64,000 nt of DNA from Phymatolithon calcareum (GCA_977006965.1 OZ345372.1:1488001-1552000), one strand, 5' to 3'; positions 53,640-63,269 are shown, counted from the first letter of the stretch. Notes: generated by a model from the sequence alone, not told the origin. A program made the numbers and translations.

Positions 53640-56600
53640 TTAATTGTTTTTGACAGTTCTTCCACAATGCGACGCGGATTCATGTCTATATGGTCGTACG
53701 GAATCAAGACGGCTGGCACTGTCATTACTTTTTACTACTTCTTCAACTGGTCACCACTAAAATAACAAGCGAAATACCCGTAACAAAGTGGAGTCAAATA
53801 ATTAATCAAACATGTAGGTAATATTCTCAACAATTGTGTAGCGCAGTAAGACGTTAAATCGTAGTTAGGATTCGGATACGTAAGTCATCGACAGAATCAA
53901 CACGACTTTGGACTGTCGGTCAAGGTTAATAAGAAATACCCCGAGCGATAAACCTGCTTGCTTTTTGTGGCGTTATTGTTGCAAACAGAACTCTCCTTTA
54001 CTACGAAATTTGTATAACGTAATGATGGAAGGATCACCATTTAACTGAATACTTCTCTGATATCGCACAATGCACCAAAGTTGATGTGCGGGTGGGAATT
54101 GATGAATTTCATCACCTTCCAAAGCGATGTTTGTCAACTAATTTGGTAGTGTCGATGTCTTTGTCACCAACAGGATCACAACTGGCAGTTCCAAACGAAT
54201 GGGAGCTACGCAACCGATGCAGCTGAGGTGAAGCTATTTTTTGGCAATGCCTGAATTCTAGACGGAACGTTTATAACCCCGTCTTTTCTCGAGTTGTTTC
54301 GCGGGCCTTAGCAGCAGTATTCCTTTTTCGGTTCAAACGTCGTTTTCAAGGCCAATCACAGTAGTTTTTTGGCCAAGTTCCGCGACATTCTAGTGAACAT
54401 TAACCGTCAGCAAAATGGTCTATGAACTCCAAGAACCTTAATAAAAATATAAAGAATATGACACGTACATTCTGGTATTCTATTTTTTGGTTAAAATTTC
54501 ATGCATCTCGGCCTTCAAGGCCTGCAGGTACACAAGGCCAGAGTGCCTCAAGGCTACAGCTTCTCGACAACGGGATGTGAACAAATAGTAGGCAAGACAA
54601 CCAGTCGTGATGGGCAAGATCTTCAACCTTTGGGGCTGCTCGGCATGGAATGCAATACTATATGTCACTGATCCAAGACTCTATTCCGTCATCTCTTGCA
54701 ATGATTCCTTTTGTTGGTAATTAGTGTCTTTCAGGGAGGGGCATTAAACACACTGTTGTAAAGATGTATCGAGATTTCATTGATTCGACAAATAGACTTT
54801 GCTGTATGCTCACAAAGTAAGATCCTTCTTGCCCATTTGCGCGCGCGAAGTCCAAAAACTCTTCAAAATGATCCTCTGATCATTCCTGCAGCTCACACGA
54901 TTCATTCTTTTTGTACCGACCCCTCAAAAATGTAGTGAAACTAAGGGGCATCGTAGAATCCTACATTCTTGCACTAGTTTTATTTTCGAGCTATTGCTTT
55001 ACACTGAAAGATCAGCTTATTCTAGGTCATCCAGAACACATCTAGGCCCACGAAAAACGCTTGTGCCTTTTCTAATATCGAGAGCGCACTATATACTATC
55101 CACCGTTGAAGCTTCGTGGAAGTACAAGAAGCGTTATTGGCTGGGAGTGGTGGAGCCCATTGGACGCCACCATTCGGCTGGTCGAGCCTGGCTCTCCGAG
55201 AGCCTGTCGCCACTTCACGTCCTCTTTGTTAGTGCGACATCGACAGCTGGATGTAAAACATGCTGGCGGAAGGTTCCTTCAAATGAGAACGCTGTTAATA
55301 TCGGATAAATTCGTGATTCCTGTCGAGTAACATCTGGAGAACTTATGCAGCAATCTAAGAAAGTATGAACTGTACCCAAGAAAAATGTTTAGAACAAAGA
55401 AGGTAGTAGACTGTATTCTATAGCGTCACCATTATGGAAAGTGACGAGTTTCGTGCGAACACCTATCGAAAAGCCGCTCCCGTACAGTCTCAGGAATGTA
55501 ACTGAAGGGTTTCAATAAACAACTAATCAGTTGCAAAAACGGCCTCTTTGTTGGCGCGCTCCAAAATTCCTTGAACACCAAGTTAAGATTGTGCTTTTGG
55601 GTGTTTTACCTCATGATGCACTCGCCAGCAGGATGTCCAGTTTTGCTAGGTTATTTTCTAGGACTTTTCTATCTCTGTCCTTGAAGAAATCCTAGGAGAT
55701 GGGGACGGTCGACAAACCTTAGGTTTGCTTTCGAAGTATGTGAAACAGTCCTCTTGATACCAGGTATTCTATTCCTGTGAAGCACTTACACGCGCGCGGC
55801 ATAGGAGACACAAGGTTGCGTCGAGAGGGTACGACCTTCACCGGTCGCCCAGAAAGAAGAGTTCAAAAGACAGAGAAGGCACCCAAGCGTTTGGCTTCTC
55901 TTCCAATACGCTATCCATAGCTTGTATGTTAGGCACTGTCGTTGCAGCCATTCATTTCGACTTGTGTGCGGCCTTCGCACTATGTCGGCATATGCAATTG
56001 ATGTCCCTCCAGTCGACATGTACTTCGGTGTGGGAAATCGTTTTCTGTCTTTAATCTCGTTCTACAGTCTTTCGTATGACCTTCTTCTCCGAACGGTGCA
56101 TGATGAGGGCCGGTTTCACTCCGCTTCATAGATTGTGAGATGCACTGCTTAGAATTGCATTGACAACGACAAGAAATTCGAATTTAGTTCAGATAAAGAC
56201 GACTTTCTTCACATTTACTATACCGCCCTGCGCCATCTGGAAAGTCGTGCTTGCTCTGAGTTGACTTTGCATTGAGGGTGGTAAAATGTTATACCGCTTC
56301 TGGGCAATGATCTAGTTACCATTTTTTTGGCAAACGAGAGCATATCCCCTTCATGATGTTCGCACGAACTAAAACTTCAACAATTGCCTTCGTGAATCCA
56401 CATCTGCAAGTTAAAATACACTTTATTCGATTTGGGGATTTCTTAAGTTCATTTGGACGAGCTGTTATTCAAACAGAGGTTCGTTACGCTCCAGGATCTC
56501 TTGGGGCGAATACAATAATTGTATTACTTTGTGTTTGAAAATGGAATGCATTACGGAGAGATCTGGCCTCCTTCTCGAGACAGGCATCGCACTTCGGGGT

Positions 56601-57387
56601 TTATTTTCGTACAGTGTGACTTCGTCAATTTTCTTGGTCAGACCGACTGGAGCCTTTGGGACCCGACTGAGTCCGTGTGGCTCGTCAGAAGTGTTGCCCC
56701 TGTGTGACAAAACTGCCTTCAGTAATTTACTGTAACTCAACCCCTCATCCACGTCGAACGAGTTGTGCTTCACATACAGCAATGCATACTGTAGTATAGG
56801 GAACGTTGAGAACGGTGGACGCAGCGCACAATAAGGACCATGAAGTACTAACACGATCCATGGAAACGATCGCGCGACTCTACTATCGTAGTGGTTTCGC
56901 AATTATATTTCTGTTCATTTGCTTGCACACGAAAGCGTGGCCGTATGGTCCAACAGATCATGTACTACGAGCACCATGAGTATGGCGATCCAAGTTGTGC
57001 GGCGTACAGTCCCGAGAGGAAAAAGCGACCGGACAGCGACATAATAGTGGGCGCAACAATAAGGGATTTGATTGCGGTCCACGTCGTACAACAAATTTAT
57101 TCTCAGAAGTGTCATGTGTCCACAATCGTATGCGCTTTTGATACGTCTTCCGCCACTTTTAATCGTGCAGATGAGATGGAATCGTGAACCGAAACTGTCC
57201 ACTGACGTACAGTTGCGGCTGTACCGATGCGTTTCATACCCGCAACCATGGGCTCAGCGAGGATGAGACCTTCAAACTGCACCGTGGGGAAATTACAACC
57301 ACATACCGCGAAGACTTCGAACCGCTTTCTCCAGGCGCACACCGTCGGGCGACACCGTTACTGTCCGCGACGCCGAGTCCGTGAATC
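53640..57387. other. Gene-poor region upstream of Fanzor
   Basis: 3.7 kb with no recognised gene. The minus-strand frame at 56465-56902 (about 145 codons, polar C-terminal half) is unassigned. A diverged inverted copy of the downstream repeat lies at about 56930-57060. An ATG-less frame at 57184-57384 runs in the Fanzor reading frame and stops two codons before its ATG. Confidence 0.45.
56930..57060 (-). repeat. Inverted diverged copy of the repeat found downstream of Fanzor
   Basis: The plus strand here reads CAGATCATGTACTACGAGCA, then CATGAGTATGGCGATCCAAG, then a GCGTACAGTCCCGAGAGG block. The reverse complement of 61690-61760 has CAGATCACTTACTATGGGCA, then GTGAGGATCGCGATCCGAG, then a GCGTACAGTCACGAGAGA block. 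The third copy (61800-61920) is closer still (CTGAGTATCGCGATCCGAG). So the same repeat lies on both sides of Fanzor in opposite orientations. Confidence 0.75.
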
Positions 57388-60282
57388 ATGCAGGATGACG
57401 ATGATGACGACGATTTCGTTTCCGGACAGTGGAGCGGTGTGCGCCGTGCAGCTTCGAAGGAAAACCGCAAGAGGAGCAACACCGCAGTCCATGATCTGGC
57501 ACCCGCACCTAGCAGCAAGAAACGAAAGAAGCAGGGCGACGAAAGCCAGGGTGATTATCACCCTACAGACCCTGAAGACTCTGTCAAGGTCAAATTTCGG
57601 ACTTCTAAACAACTCAAGAAATTCGCCAAAGCAAGAAGAAGAAAGCACAATATTCGCAGCAGGACGATTACGACGTCTGTCGATGCTACGATCCGCAGGG
57701 ATCTGGGGGAAACAGCACGTGATGCTGTACTACATCGGATCAGTAATGATGCCCGTGCTCTAGGGATTCTGCGACGGCTTTGTTTGGCGTATTTAAACTG
57801 CCTTGCAGACGATAACCCGAGGAATCCCAACATCTTTTCCGACAAGTTTCTCGCCCAACTTTTCACCAGGTTCTCAGGTTCGGATTTCCACCCAAGAACG
57901 GAGATACTCACAGACCCACACCTCACCCAGTACCTCGTCGATCATCCGTTGCCGGAAGATGTACAAGATGTTGTCAAAGACTTTCCAGGCCGGGCACGAT
58001 ACACTATGTGCCAGGAACTCAAGGTCTCAATTCATAAAATGGTGTCTGGGAATTTCTGGTCCCGTGCAACGGAACACCTGACTTGTAGACTCGAAATTGC
58101 ACTTTGGGATGACATTGTTCCCCTCCACTCTTCTCATCGCACCGTGCTTCTCAAGAACCTCGAGTCCATGGCCAAAGTTCTGTTCTACGCTTGCTCGCAT
58201 GATTCGGAATCTCATGGCGAGTCAAGCATTGAAGAATTTTGTGACAGAGAGCGAGGGCGCGTCGGGAATAAGTACACCTTGTCAAACTGGAAAGACGGTG
58301 TCATGACCGTTTTCGAACAGTACCGAGGACAGTTTGCTCCTCTCCGGCAGCCGTTAACGCCTGATGAGCTGGAGAAGGCTCCGAAGAGGGTGCAGAATCC
58401 TGAGAAAGGAACGGAACTTTTCTGGTACCGGGTGAGAAGTAATTTGAACAAGGTCCTTGTTATTCTCAGTGAAATGCGCGAAACAGACGCACCCATACGA
58501 GAGTTAAAAGCCGCCTTGCGCGTGCACGTCAATGATTTTCAACCAGCGATCAAGCTTTCGAAATCCAAGGAGGGCTTCAGAAGACAACATCATCTGCTAC
58601 GTCACCTTCAAAAACCCCTTTGGCTGATTTCAAATGCAAAAATGACGCGGCAGGATGCCCTGAAGCTCATTTCCGATGTTAAGCAAGCTCGAAAAGCGGA
58701 ATGGGATCGAATGGTGCACCCGGGTGTTGAGACCGTTCCAGATTCTTTCACTCTCTTACCAGAGTTCAAACTTCAACCAGCATTTGTCACGTACGATGAA
58801 CGCGGTTTCCGTGAACTGGTCAAGCGCTGCAACCAAGATATCCACCATGAAGCTCCCATAACCAACCCGTCAAAGAGGAGTATATATTATGCGGCCGTGT
58901 TTGACTTTCACACTCGACAACGCATTGCTCGACCAAGTGGCTGCCATCCCGTGCATGATGCGAATATTCCAGATTCCCGGCGGAAAAAGCGAAAGATTCT
59001 ACGTCTACCGAACAAAATGCAGACCGGCGTTCACTTGTGCACCAAATACAAGTGGGTTGGCGACATTACTTTAACATACGAGCAGTACGACGCTAAGATA
59101 CAAGACCCGGACACCCCTATTCCCTATCTCGTCAATAGTATCAAGACGGATGGCCTGCAAGTCAAAGTTCTGCTTACAGCGGCTGTGGATGAGTTTGAGG
59201 AGGCTGGAATGAGGAACAGAGCAATTGCTCCCGGTGTTCAACAGCTTGTCCATCAAGGCTATACCAAGATCAACGGGCTGTTCGATGCGACGAAGATTCC
59301 TCGCGACACGGCAGGCGTGTTCAAAGAGTCTGTTCCAATTCCTGAGAACAAGAGCCTCCCCAATTTCGAAATAATTGGATTGGACCCGGGGCAGGTTGAA
59401 ATATTTGCAACTGCGCGCGCGGATGTCACTCTTCCTGCCGGAACCAGCCAAGGTGCACGAGAAGGTGGCAAACTCCGCGTCAAGGATTGCGACTCTTTTA
59501 CGGCAGTCCGATACCGACACGAAAGCCTAGCGATGCATGCGGAAAAGTATGAACGGAAACGAAGAACTCAGTCGCAAGAGTATACCGAGGCGCTGCTGGA
59601 GTTTGATCGAGTATCTCTCAAGCACCCCGGAGGGAGTGCCGCATATGCCAATGTCGTGTACGACACCCTATCTGTAATGGTGCGCGAACTTTGTTCCATA
59701 CAGAGGAGATCCGAGCGATTTTCTCGCTTTAGAGCGAGACAGCGAGTAATGCATCGTATGGCATCGACGGCGGTCTTCGGCAAGAAACCTGTGCATGAAC
59801 AAGACTTATCGCGTATGCATTATCAAGATGTCAAGTCAAAGATTGAGGCGGAGAAGAAAGAGATGAAGAGGAGAAGGAAGAAGCGCAAGCACAATTGGAA
59901 AACGAACAAGGAGAAACAAAGGGTCGTGTACTTCGGACAAGCAACATTTGGTCACGGAAGAAGCGGTCCTTGTCCGCGCAAGGCGCTGCTGCGGTCCATT
60001 GGCCTGATTGCTCCCGTCGTTCTAATGGATGAATACAATACGTCAAAATGTTGTTGCAGTTGTGGAGAAAAGCTACAGCAGATTGGTTCACGTGCGTTTC
60101 GCTGCCCGAGAAGCCGACGAGGCGGGGTTAATAACAACGAGACGGGCGAGAGCTACTGCTCGGTGAGCTGCGTTGACCGCGATGTGAATGGAGCCGCCAA
60201 TATTGCCGTTTGTGGAGCTAAGCAACTGTTCGGGCTACCCCGTCCGCTCTACCTCCAACGGAAACGAGCAGCTTCAGATTAG
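57388..60282 (+). CDS. Fanzor, eukaryotic TnpB-like RNA-guided nuclease
   Basis: 964 residues. The N-terminus is acidic then basic (QDDDDDDDF, later SSKKRKKQ and KARRRKHN, probable nuclear signals). The middle is helical, as expected for the REC/WED lobe. The RuvC nuclease is complete: motif I IIGLDPGQVEIFATA with Asp666; the family's relocated glutamate in VVLMDEYNTSKCC (Glu882); a zinc finger starting CCSCGEK (Cys889/892) and closing with YCSVSC; motif III DRDVNGAANIA with Asp932. The YFGQATFG block before the glutamate is typical of Fanzor rather than prokaryotic TnpB. Known Fanzors use an omega-RNA from the 3' end of their own gene to cut DNA. The ATG at 57388 follows an in-frame TGA at 57382. 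No stop or frameshift is seen, so it may be active. Confidence 0.95.
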   Translation: MQDDDDDDDFVSGQWSGVRRAASKENRKRSNTAVHDLAPAPSSKKRKKQGDESQGDYHPTDPEDSVKVKFRTSKQLKKFAKARRRKHNIRSRTITTSVDATIRRDLGETARDAVLHRISNDARALGILRRLCLAYLNCLADDNPRNPNIFSDKFLAQLFTRFSGSDFHPRTEILTDPHLTQYLVDHPLPEDVQDVVKDFPGRARYTMCQELKVSIHKMVSGNFWSRATEHLTCRLEIALWDDIVPLHSSHRTVLLKNLESMAKVLFYACSHDSESHGESSIEEFCDRERGRVGNKYTLSNWKDGVMTVFEQYRGQFAPLRQPLTPDELEKAPKRVQNPEKGTELFWYRVRSNLNKVLVILSEMRETDAPIRELKAALRVHVNDFQPAIKLSKSKEGFRRQHHLLRHLQKPLWLISNAKMTRQDALKLISDVKQARKAEWDRMVHPGVETVPDSFTLLPEFKLQPAFVTYDERGFRELVKRCNQDIHHEAPITNPSKRSIYYAAVFDFHTRQRIARPSGCHPVHDANIPDSRRKKRKILRLPNKMQTGVHLCTKYKWVGDITLTYEQYDAKIQDPDTPIPYLVNSIKTDGLQVKVLLTAAVDEFEEAGMRNRAIAPGVQQLVHQGYTKINGLFDATKIPRDTAGVFKESVPIPENKSLPNFEIIGLDPGQVEIFATARADVTLPAGTSQGAREGGKLRVKDCDSFTAVRYRHESLAMHAEKYERKRRTQSQEYTEALLEFDRVSLKHPGGSAAYANVVYDTLSVMVRELCSIQRRSERFSRFRARQRVMHRMASTAVFGKKPVHEQDLSRMHYQDVKSKIEAEKKEMKRRRKKRKHNWKTNKEKQRVVYFGQATFGHGRSGPCPRKALLRSIGLIAPVVLMDEYNTSKCCCSCGEKLQQIGSRAFRCPRSRRGGVNNNETGESYCSVSCVDRDVNGAANIAVCGAKQLFGLPRPLYLQRKRAASD

Positions 60283-60310
60283 TTTTACCATCATTTTTAA
60301 TTTTCTTTTA
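60175..60310 (+). ncRNA. Candidate Fanzor omega-RNA scaffold and right end
   Basis: In characterised Fanzor and TnpB systems the guide RNA overlaps the 3' end of the gene and runs past it. Here the 3' end from about 60100 and its 28-bp tail are matched by the decayed copy at 63060-63269. In both, similarity ends at AATTTTCTTTTA (60299-60310 and 63258-63269) and the following bases differ (GACCTACTG here, TTTGACAAT there). That makes 60310 the likely scaffold/guide border. This is an inference from position and conservation; no RNA evidence is available. Confidence 0.4.
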
Positions 60311-60328
60311 GACCTACTGAGTCATGGG

Positions 60329-61336
60329 CAGGGGTCGGTTAAAATGGATTTGCATTGCAATGAATTGCAATCCTCAATAGAAATCGAAGATTGGGTCATT
60401 CTGCAGCATTGCAAGTTGCATTGCGCTATCTTTGGTGATTTCAATACCGATTGCTGAAGTAGCTACACTAATTTAGGTACCCTAACTACGTACCAGTCGT
60501 GCGCCATATGATTACGAATCGTCGACATCCCGGCAACAGTACATGTAAGGCATACTTTCATTGATTATACCCTGCTGGCTATTTCCTTGCTACGTCACTG
60601 TCGACTCCACGTGATAACAGCATATGTAAGGCAAACCCTTATCAGATGTTCGAGTCTGGCGTGTTGAAGATTCAACGAGGTCGCTCCAATGATCTTTCCG
60701 AAGAAGAAAGGGACGCAGTGTCAACTCTGAAAGCTAAGTCGATTAACGAAATTGTTACTCGTGTGGAAGAAGACATGTCGACGGAGACCCCGTCCATGGT
60801 ATAGCGCCTTGCTAAGCGCCGTAAAATGGGAGGACGGGAGGAAGACTATGTCAACTGTGATTTTGTCATGGGTTCGGTTGCAGAGGTAGAGCGCCTCTAG
60901 AGTATTGCGAAATACGTTCTAACCGAGAACAGACGGAGGATGACTCCTCAACTGTTCGAAGCGCTAGTATTCTTGAAAGATAACAAGCGCTTTTGGGACG
61001 CGGAAATTGTATGAAAAGCTATCACCGGGAATCGTTTGGAAAATGCGAAAGCGCGCATGAGAGACCATGAAATTAACGTAGAAATGTCGTATAGTGTCTA
61101 ATGAGAGTGCTTTGTTTCTTGTAGTTGGGCTTTGTAGTGCCGTGAATGTGTTGCTGTTTCTGTTGTAGTGCTTTACATGACCATTAAACGATATTCATCG
61201 CCCGAGATCATTGCAATTAGGATTTCTACGACTACCAGTATTGCAATTCGCATTGCATCGCCGTGTGAGACGCCCTCCGCATTGGGTATTGCATCTTTTT
61301 CTCCAATCGCTTGCAATGGCATTGTTCCGATCCCTG
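60329..61336. mobile_element. 1,008-bp hAT-family DNA transposon, non-autonomous
   Basis: Both ends are recognisable. The left end is CAGGGGTCGG (60329-60338) and the right end is CCGATCCCTG (61327-61336), inverted with one mismatch. The flanks are a perfect 8-bp target-site duplication, GTCATGGG (60321-60328 and 61337-61344), as expected for hAT. Clusters of CATTGCA / TTGCAAT words lie inside each end (60351-60425 and 61208-61326) and look like subterminal transposase-binding repeats. The interior keeps only the end of a transposase gene, with stops. The tandem duplicate at 62002 keeps the uninterrupted target. Confidence 0.95.
60565..61101 (+). pseudogene. hAT transposase C-terminal remnant with three in-frame stops
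   Basis: One frame is readable for 178 codons. It contains the hAT dimerisation region: a YVNCDFVMGSVAEVERL stretch, then SIAKYVLTENRRRMTPQL and FEALVFLKDNKRFWD. It is broken by TAG at 60802, TAG at 60898 (where the family usually has an aromatic residue after ERL) and TGA at 61012, then ends at TAA 61099-61101. There are no frameshifts. The catalytic N-terminal part is absent, so the element cannot move itself. Confidence 0.88.
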
Positions 61337-61628
61337 GTCATGGGCCCATTTTCGTCTACCTCAACCAGTAGACTCGGTTTGCATCTGAAGCTTGCGACCG
61401 GGGAATACGTATTAATAAAGTGCACATTTGGCGACTGTGCGGTACGACCTTTTCAGGTGGCGGTGATCAAATGGTTCAGGAAACACTGCACGTTCCTGAT
61501 ATAGAGGAGACAAGTATAGTTCCATCCATAAGACAAAGAGAAAGATCGAAAATTTAAGACATTTCATCACGCAAGCACGCAGGTCTCACATACTGCAATG
61601 ATGATGGGCGGTGATGGTATCTCACCCT

Positions 61629-61922
61629 CTGTTTACTTGGCTGTTCTTGTCCAGACTGTACGCCTCGGATTTCGGTTTCTCTCGTGACTGTACGCCCGCA
61701 ACTCGGATCGCGATCCTCACGATGCCCATAGTAAGTGATCTGCCGGGCCTTAAGGGAATCGTGTCTCTCGTGTATAATCCAGCTTCTCCGGTACACAAGA
61801 CACTAGGGGCTCTGATTTTGGTTTCTCTCCTGTCTGTACGCTGCCCAGCTCGGATCGCGATACTCAGGATACTCATAGAAGGTGATCTGCCGGGCCTTAA
61901 GGGAATCGTGTCTCTCGTGTAT
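61629..61922. repeat. Nested tandem repeat, 147-bp period
   Basis: Unit 1 ends at 61775 and unit 2 ends at 61922, both with GGGCCTTAAGGGAATCGTGT followed by CTCTCGTGTAT. The last 60 bases are almost identical and the first part is diverged. Unit 2 is absent from the second 673-bp copy. On the minus strand each unit reads YTRDTIPLRPGRS in one frame, and an ARQIT.Y..... RDPS.. peptide in another. Confidence 0.85.
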
Positions 61923-62479
61923 CTATGCACTGTTTTTTCGCTTCGCTAGAAGTATATAAGATAAGAGTAAATGAAGGTGGCTCCGGTGGCTGTGCCTTAT
62001 GCCTACTGAGTCATGGGCCCATTTTTGTCTACCTCAACCAGTAGACTCGGTTTGCATCTGAAGCTTGCGACCGGGGAATACGTATTAATAAAGCGCACGT
62101 TTGGCGACTGTGCGGTATGACCTTTTCAGGTGGCAGTGATCAAATGGTTCAGGAAACACTGCACGTTCCTGATATAGAGGAGACAAGTATAGTTCCATCC
62201 ATAAGACAAAGAGAAAGATCGAAAATTTAAGACATTTCATCACGCAAGCACGCAGGTCTCACATACTGCAATGATGATGGGCGGTGATGGTGTCTCACCC
62301 TCTGTTTACTTGGCTGTTCTTGTCCAGACTGTACGCCTCGGATTTCGGTTTCTCTCGTGACTGTACGCCCGCAACTCGGATCGCGATCCTCACGATGCCC
62401 ATAGTAAGTGATCTGCCGGGCCTTAAGGGAATCGTGTCTCTCGTGTATCTATGCGCTGTTTTTTCGCTTCGCTGGTAGT

Positions 62480-63000
62480 ACTTAAGATAGTTAGTTCGTT
62501 CGTCTGAGTAAAGGAAGGTGGAAGATCTTCGAATTTTGCCTCGACTGCTCGGATGGCGCACGCTCAAGCTCGCCTTCACGTCCATTCGACCATGCGGAAT
62601 TGAAATTCTCCCACCCCTTCTTGACCGCAACCGTTTCGCCGCACAAGCCAGTGCGATGACAACCGCGCTCAAGGTCCCCTTTCCCCTTTTCGTGCATCTG
62701 TCTCAAGGTTGACGGTCTAGCCAAGGTCGCCGCCGGAGGACGACGCCGACATCTTCATGCTTATTTTATCTGTTTGTCTTCTTCGGGATTGTATGTTCCT
62801 AACCGCAACCGTTTCGCCGCACAAGCCAGTGTGGTAACAATCGCGCTCAAGGTCCCTTTCCCTCTTTTCGTGCGCCTGTCTCAAGGTTGACGGCCCAGCC
62901 AAGGTCGCCGCCGGAGGACGACGCCGACATCTTCATGCTTATTTTATCTGTTTGTCTTGGGGGTTTTGTTTGCTTGTCTCTCTTTCCTCCGTTTTATGTG
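62480..63000. repeat. Dispersed repeat, with an internal 157-bp duplication
   Basis: This is homologous to 11580-11900: TGAGTAAAGGAAGGT, GACCGCAACCG.TTCGCCGC, GCTCAAGGTC and the GACGACGCCGACATCTTCAT block. Within it, 62624-62780 is repeated at 62802-62958 at high identity. It lies between the hAT-disrupted duplication and the decayed Fanzor fragment. Confidence 0.85.
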
Positions 63001-63059
63001 CTCTCTCGGTCCCTTTGCCTCCTGGTCTTTTTTGACCGTTGACTCAATAATTGGCGTAG

Positions 63060-63269
63060 TGCAGAACAAGAGCCATACGTCTTCGTTGCCCAAGACAAGC
63101 CACACTGGTAGGGAAAAAACAACTCTATAGACGATAGCCACTGCACCATCAACTCATTTGTTCGCGATGCGAATTCAAACGCCAATATCGCCCTTTCTAG
63201 AACCTTAGCAACTGTACGGGCTACCCCGTTCGCTGAATCTCGAGCTAGAGCGATTACAATTTTCTTTTA
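63060..63269 (+). pseudogene. Decayed second Fanzor 3' end
   Basis: This aligns without gaps to 60121-60240 of Fanzor (about 57 percent over the first 60 bases, higher after). Fanzor RDVNGAANIA corresponds to RDANSNANIA here, and GESYCSVS to DDSHCTIN. Then one base is gained and the frame is lost, but ACTGTACGGGCTACCCCGTTCGC still matches ACTGTTCGGGCTACCCCGTCCGC. An in-frame TAG lies upstream (63109). Similarity ends with AATTTTCTTTTA at 63269, as after the intact gene. It is a right-end remnant of an older related Fanzor unit. Confidence 0.85.

Larger units (their letters stand above)
60313..62448. repeat. 673-bp tandem duplication, first copy split by a hAT insertion
   Basis: Copy 1 is 60313-60328 plus 61345-62001 once the hAT element and one target duplication are removed, 673 bp. 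Copy 2 begins at 62002. They share CCTACTGAGTCATGGG at the start and stay about 98-99 percent identical to 61775 and 62448. After that copy 1 has an extra 147 bp that copy 2 lacks. A few single-base differences were seen (for example TTTTCGTC/TTTTTGTC and GTGCACA/GCGCACG). Confidence 0.9.

Noticed and set aside
56465-56902. 145-codon minus-strand ORF near Fanzor as an accessory gene
   Set aside because: No motif, no clear start confirmed as functional, and the repeat copy next to it suggests a decayed element.
60313-61344. Fanzor and the hAT transposase as one composite transposon
   Set aside because: The 8-bp target duplication and matching ends enclose only the transposase remnant. The hAT element sits just outside Fanzor and inside a separate repeat.
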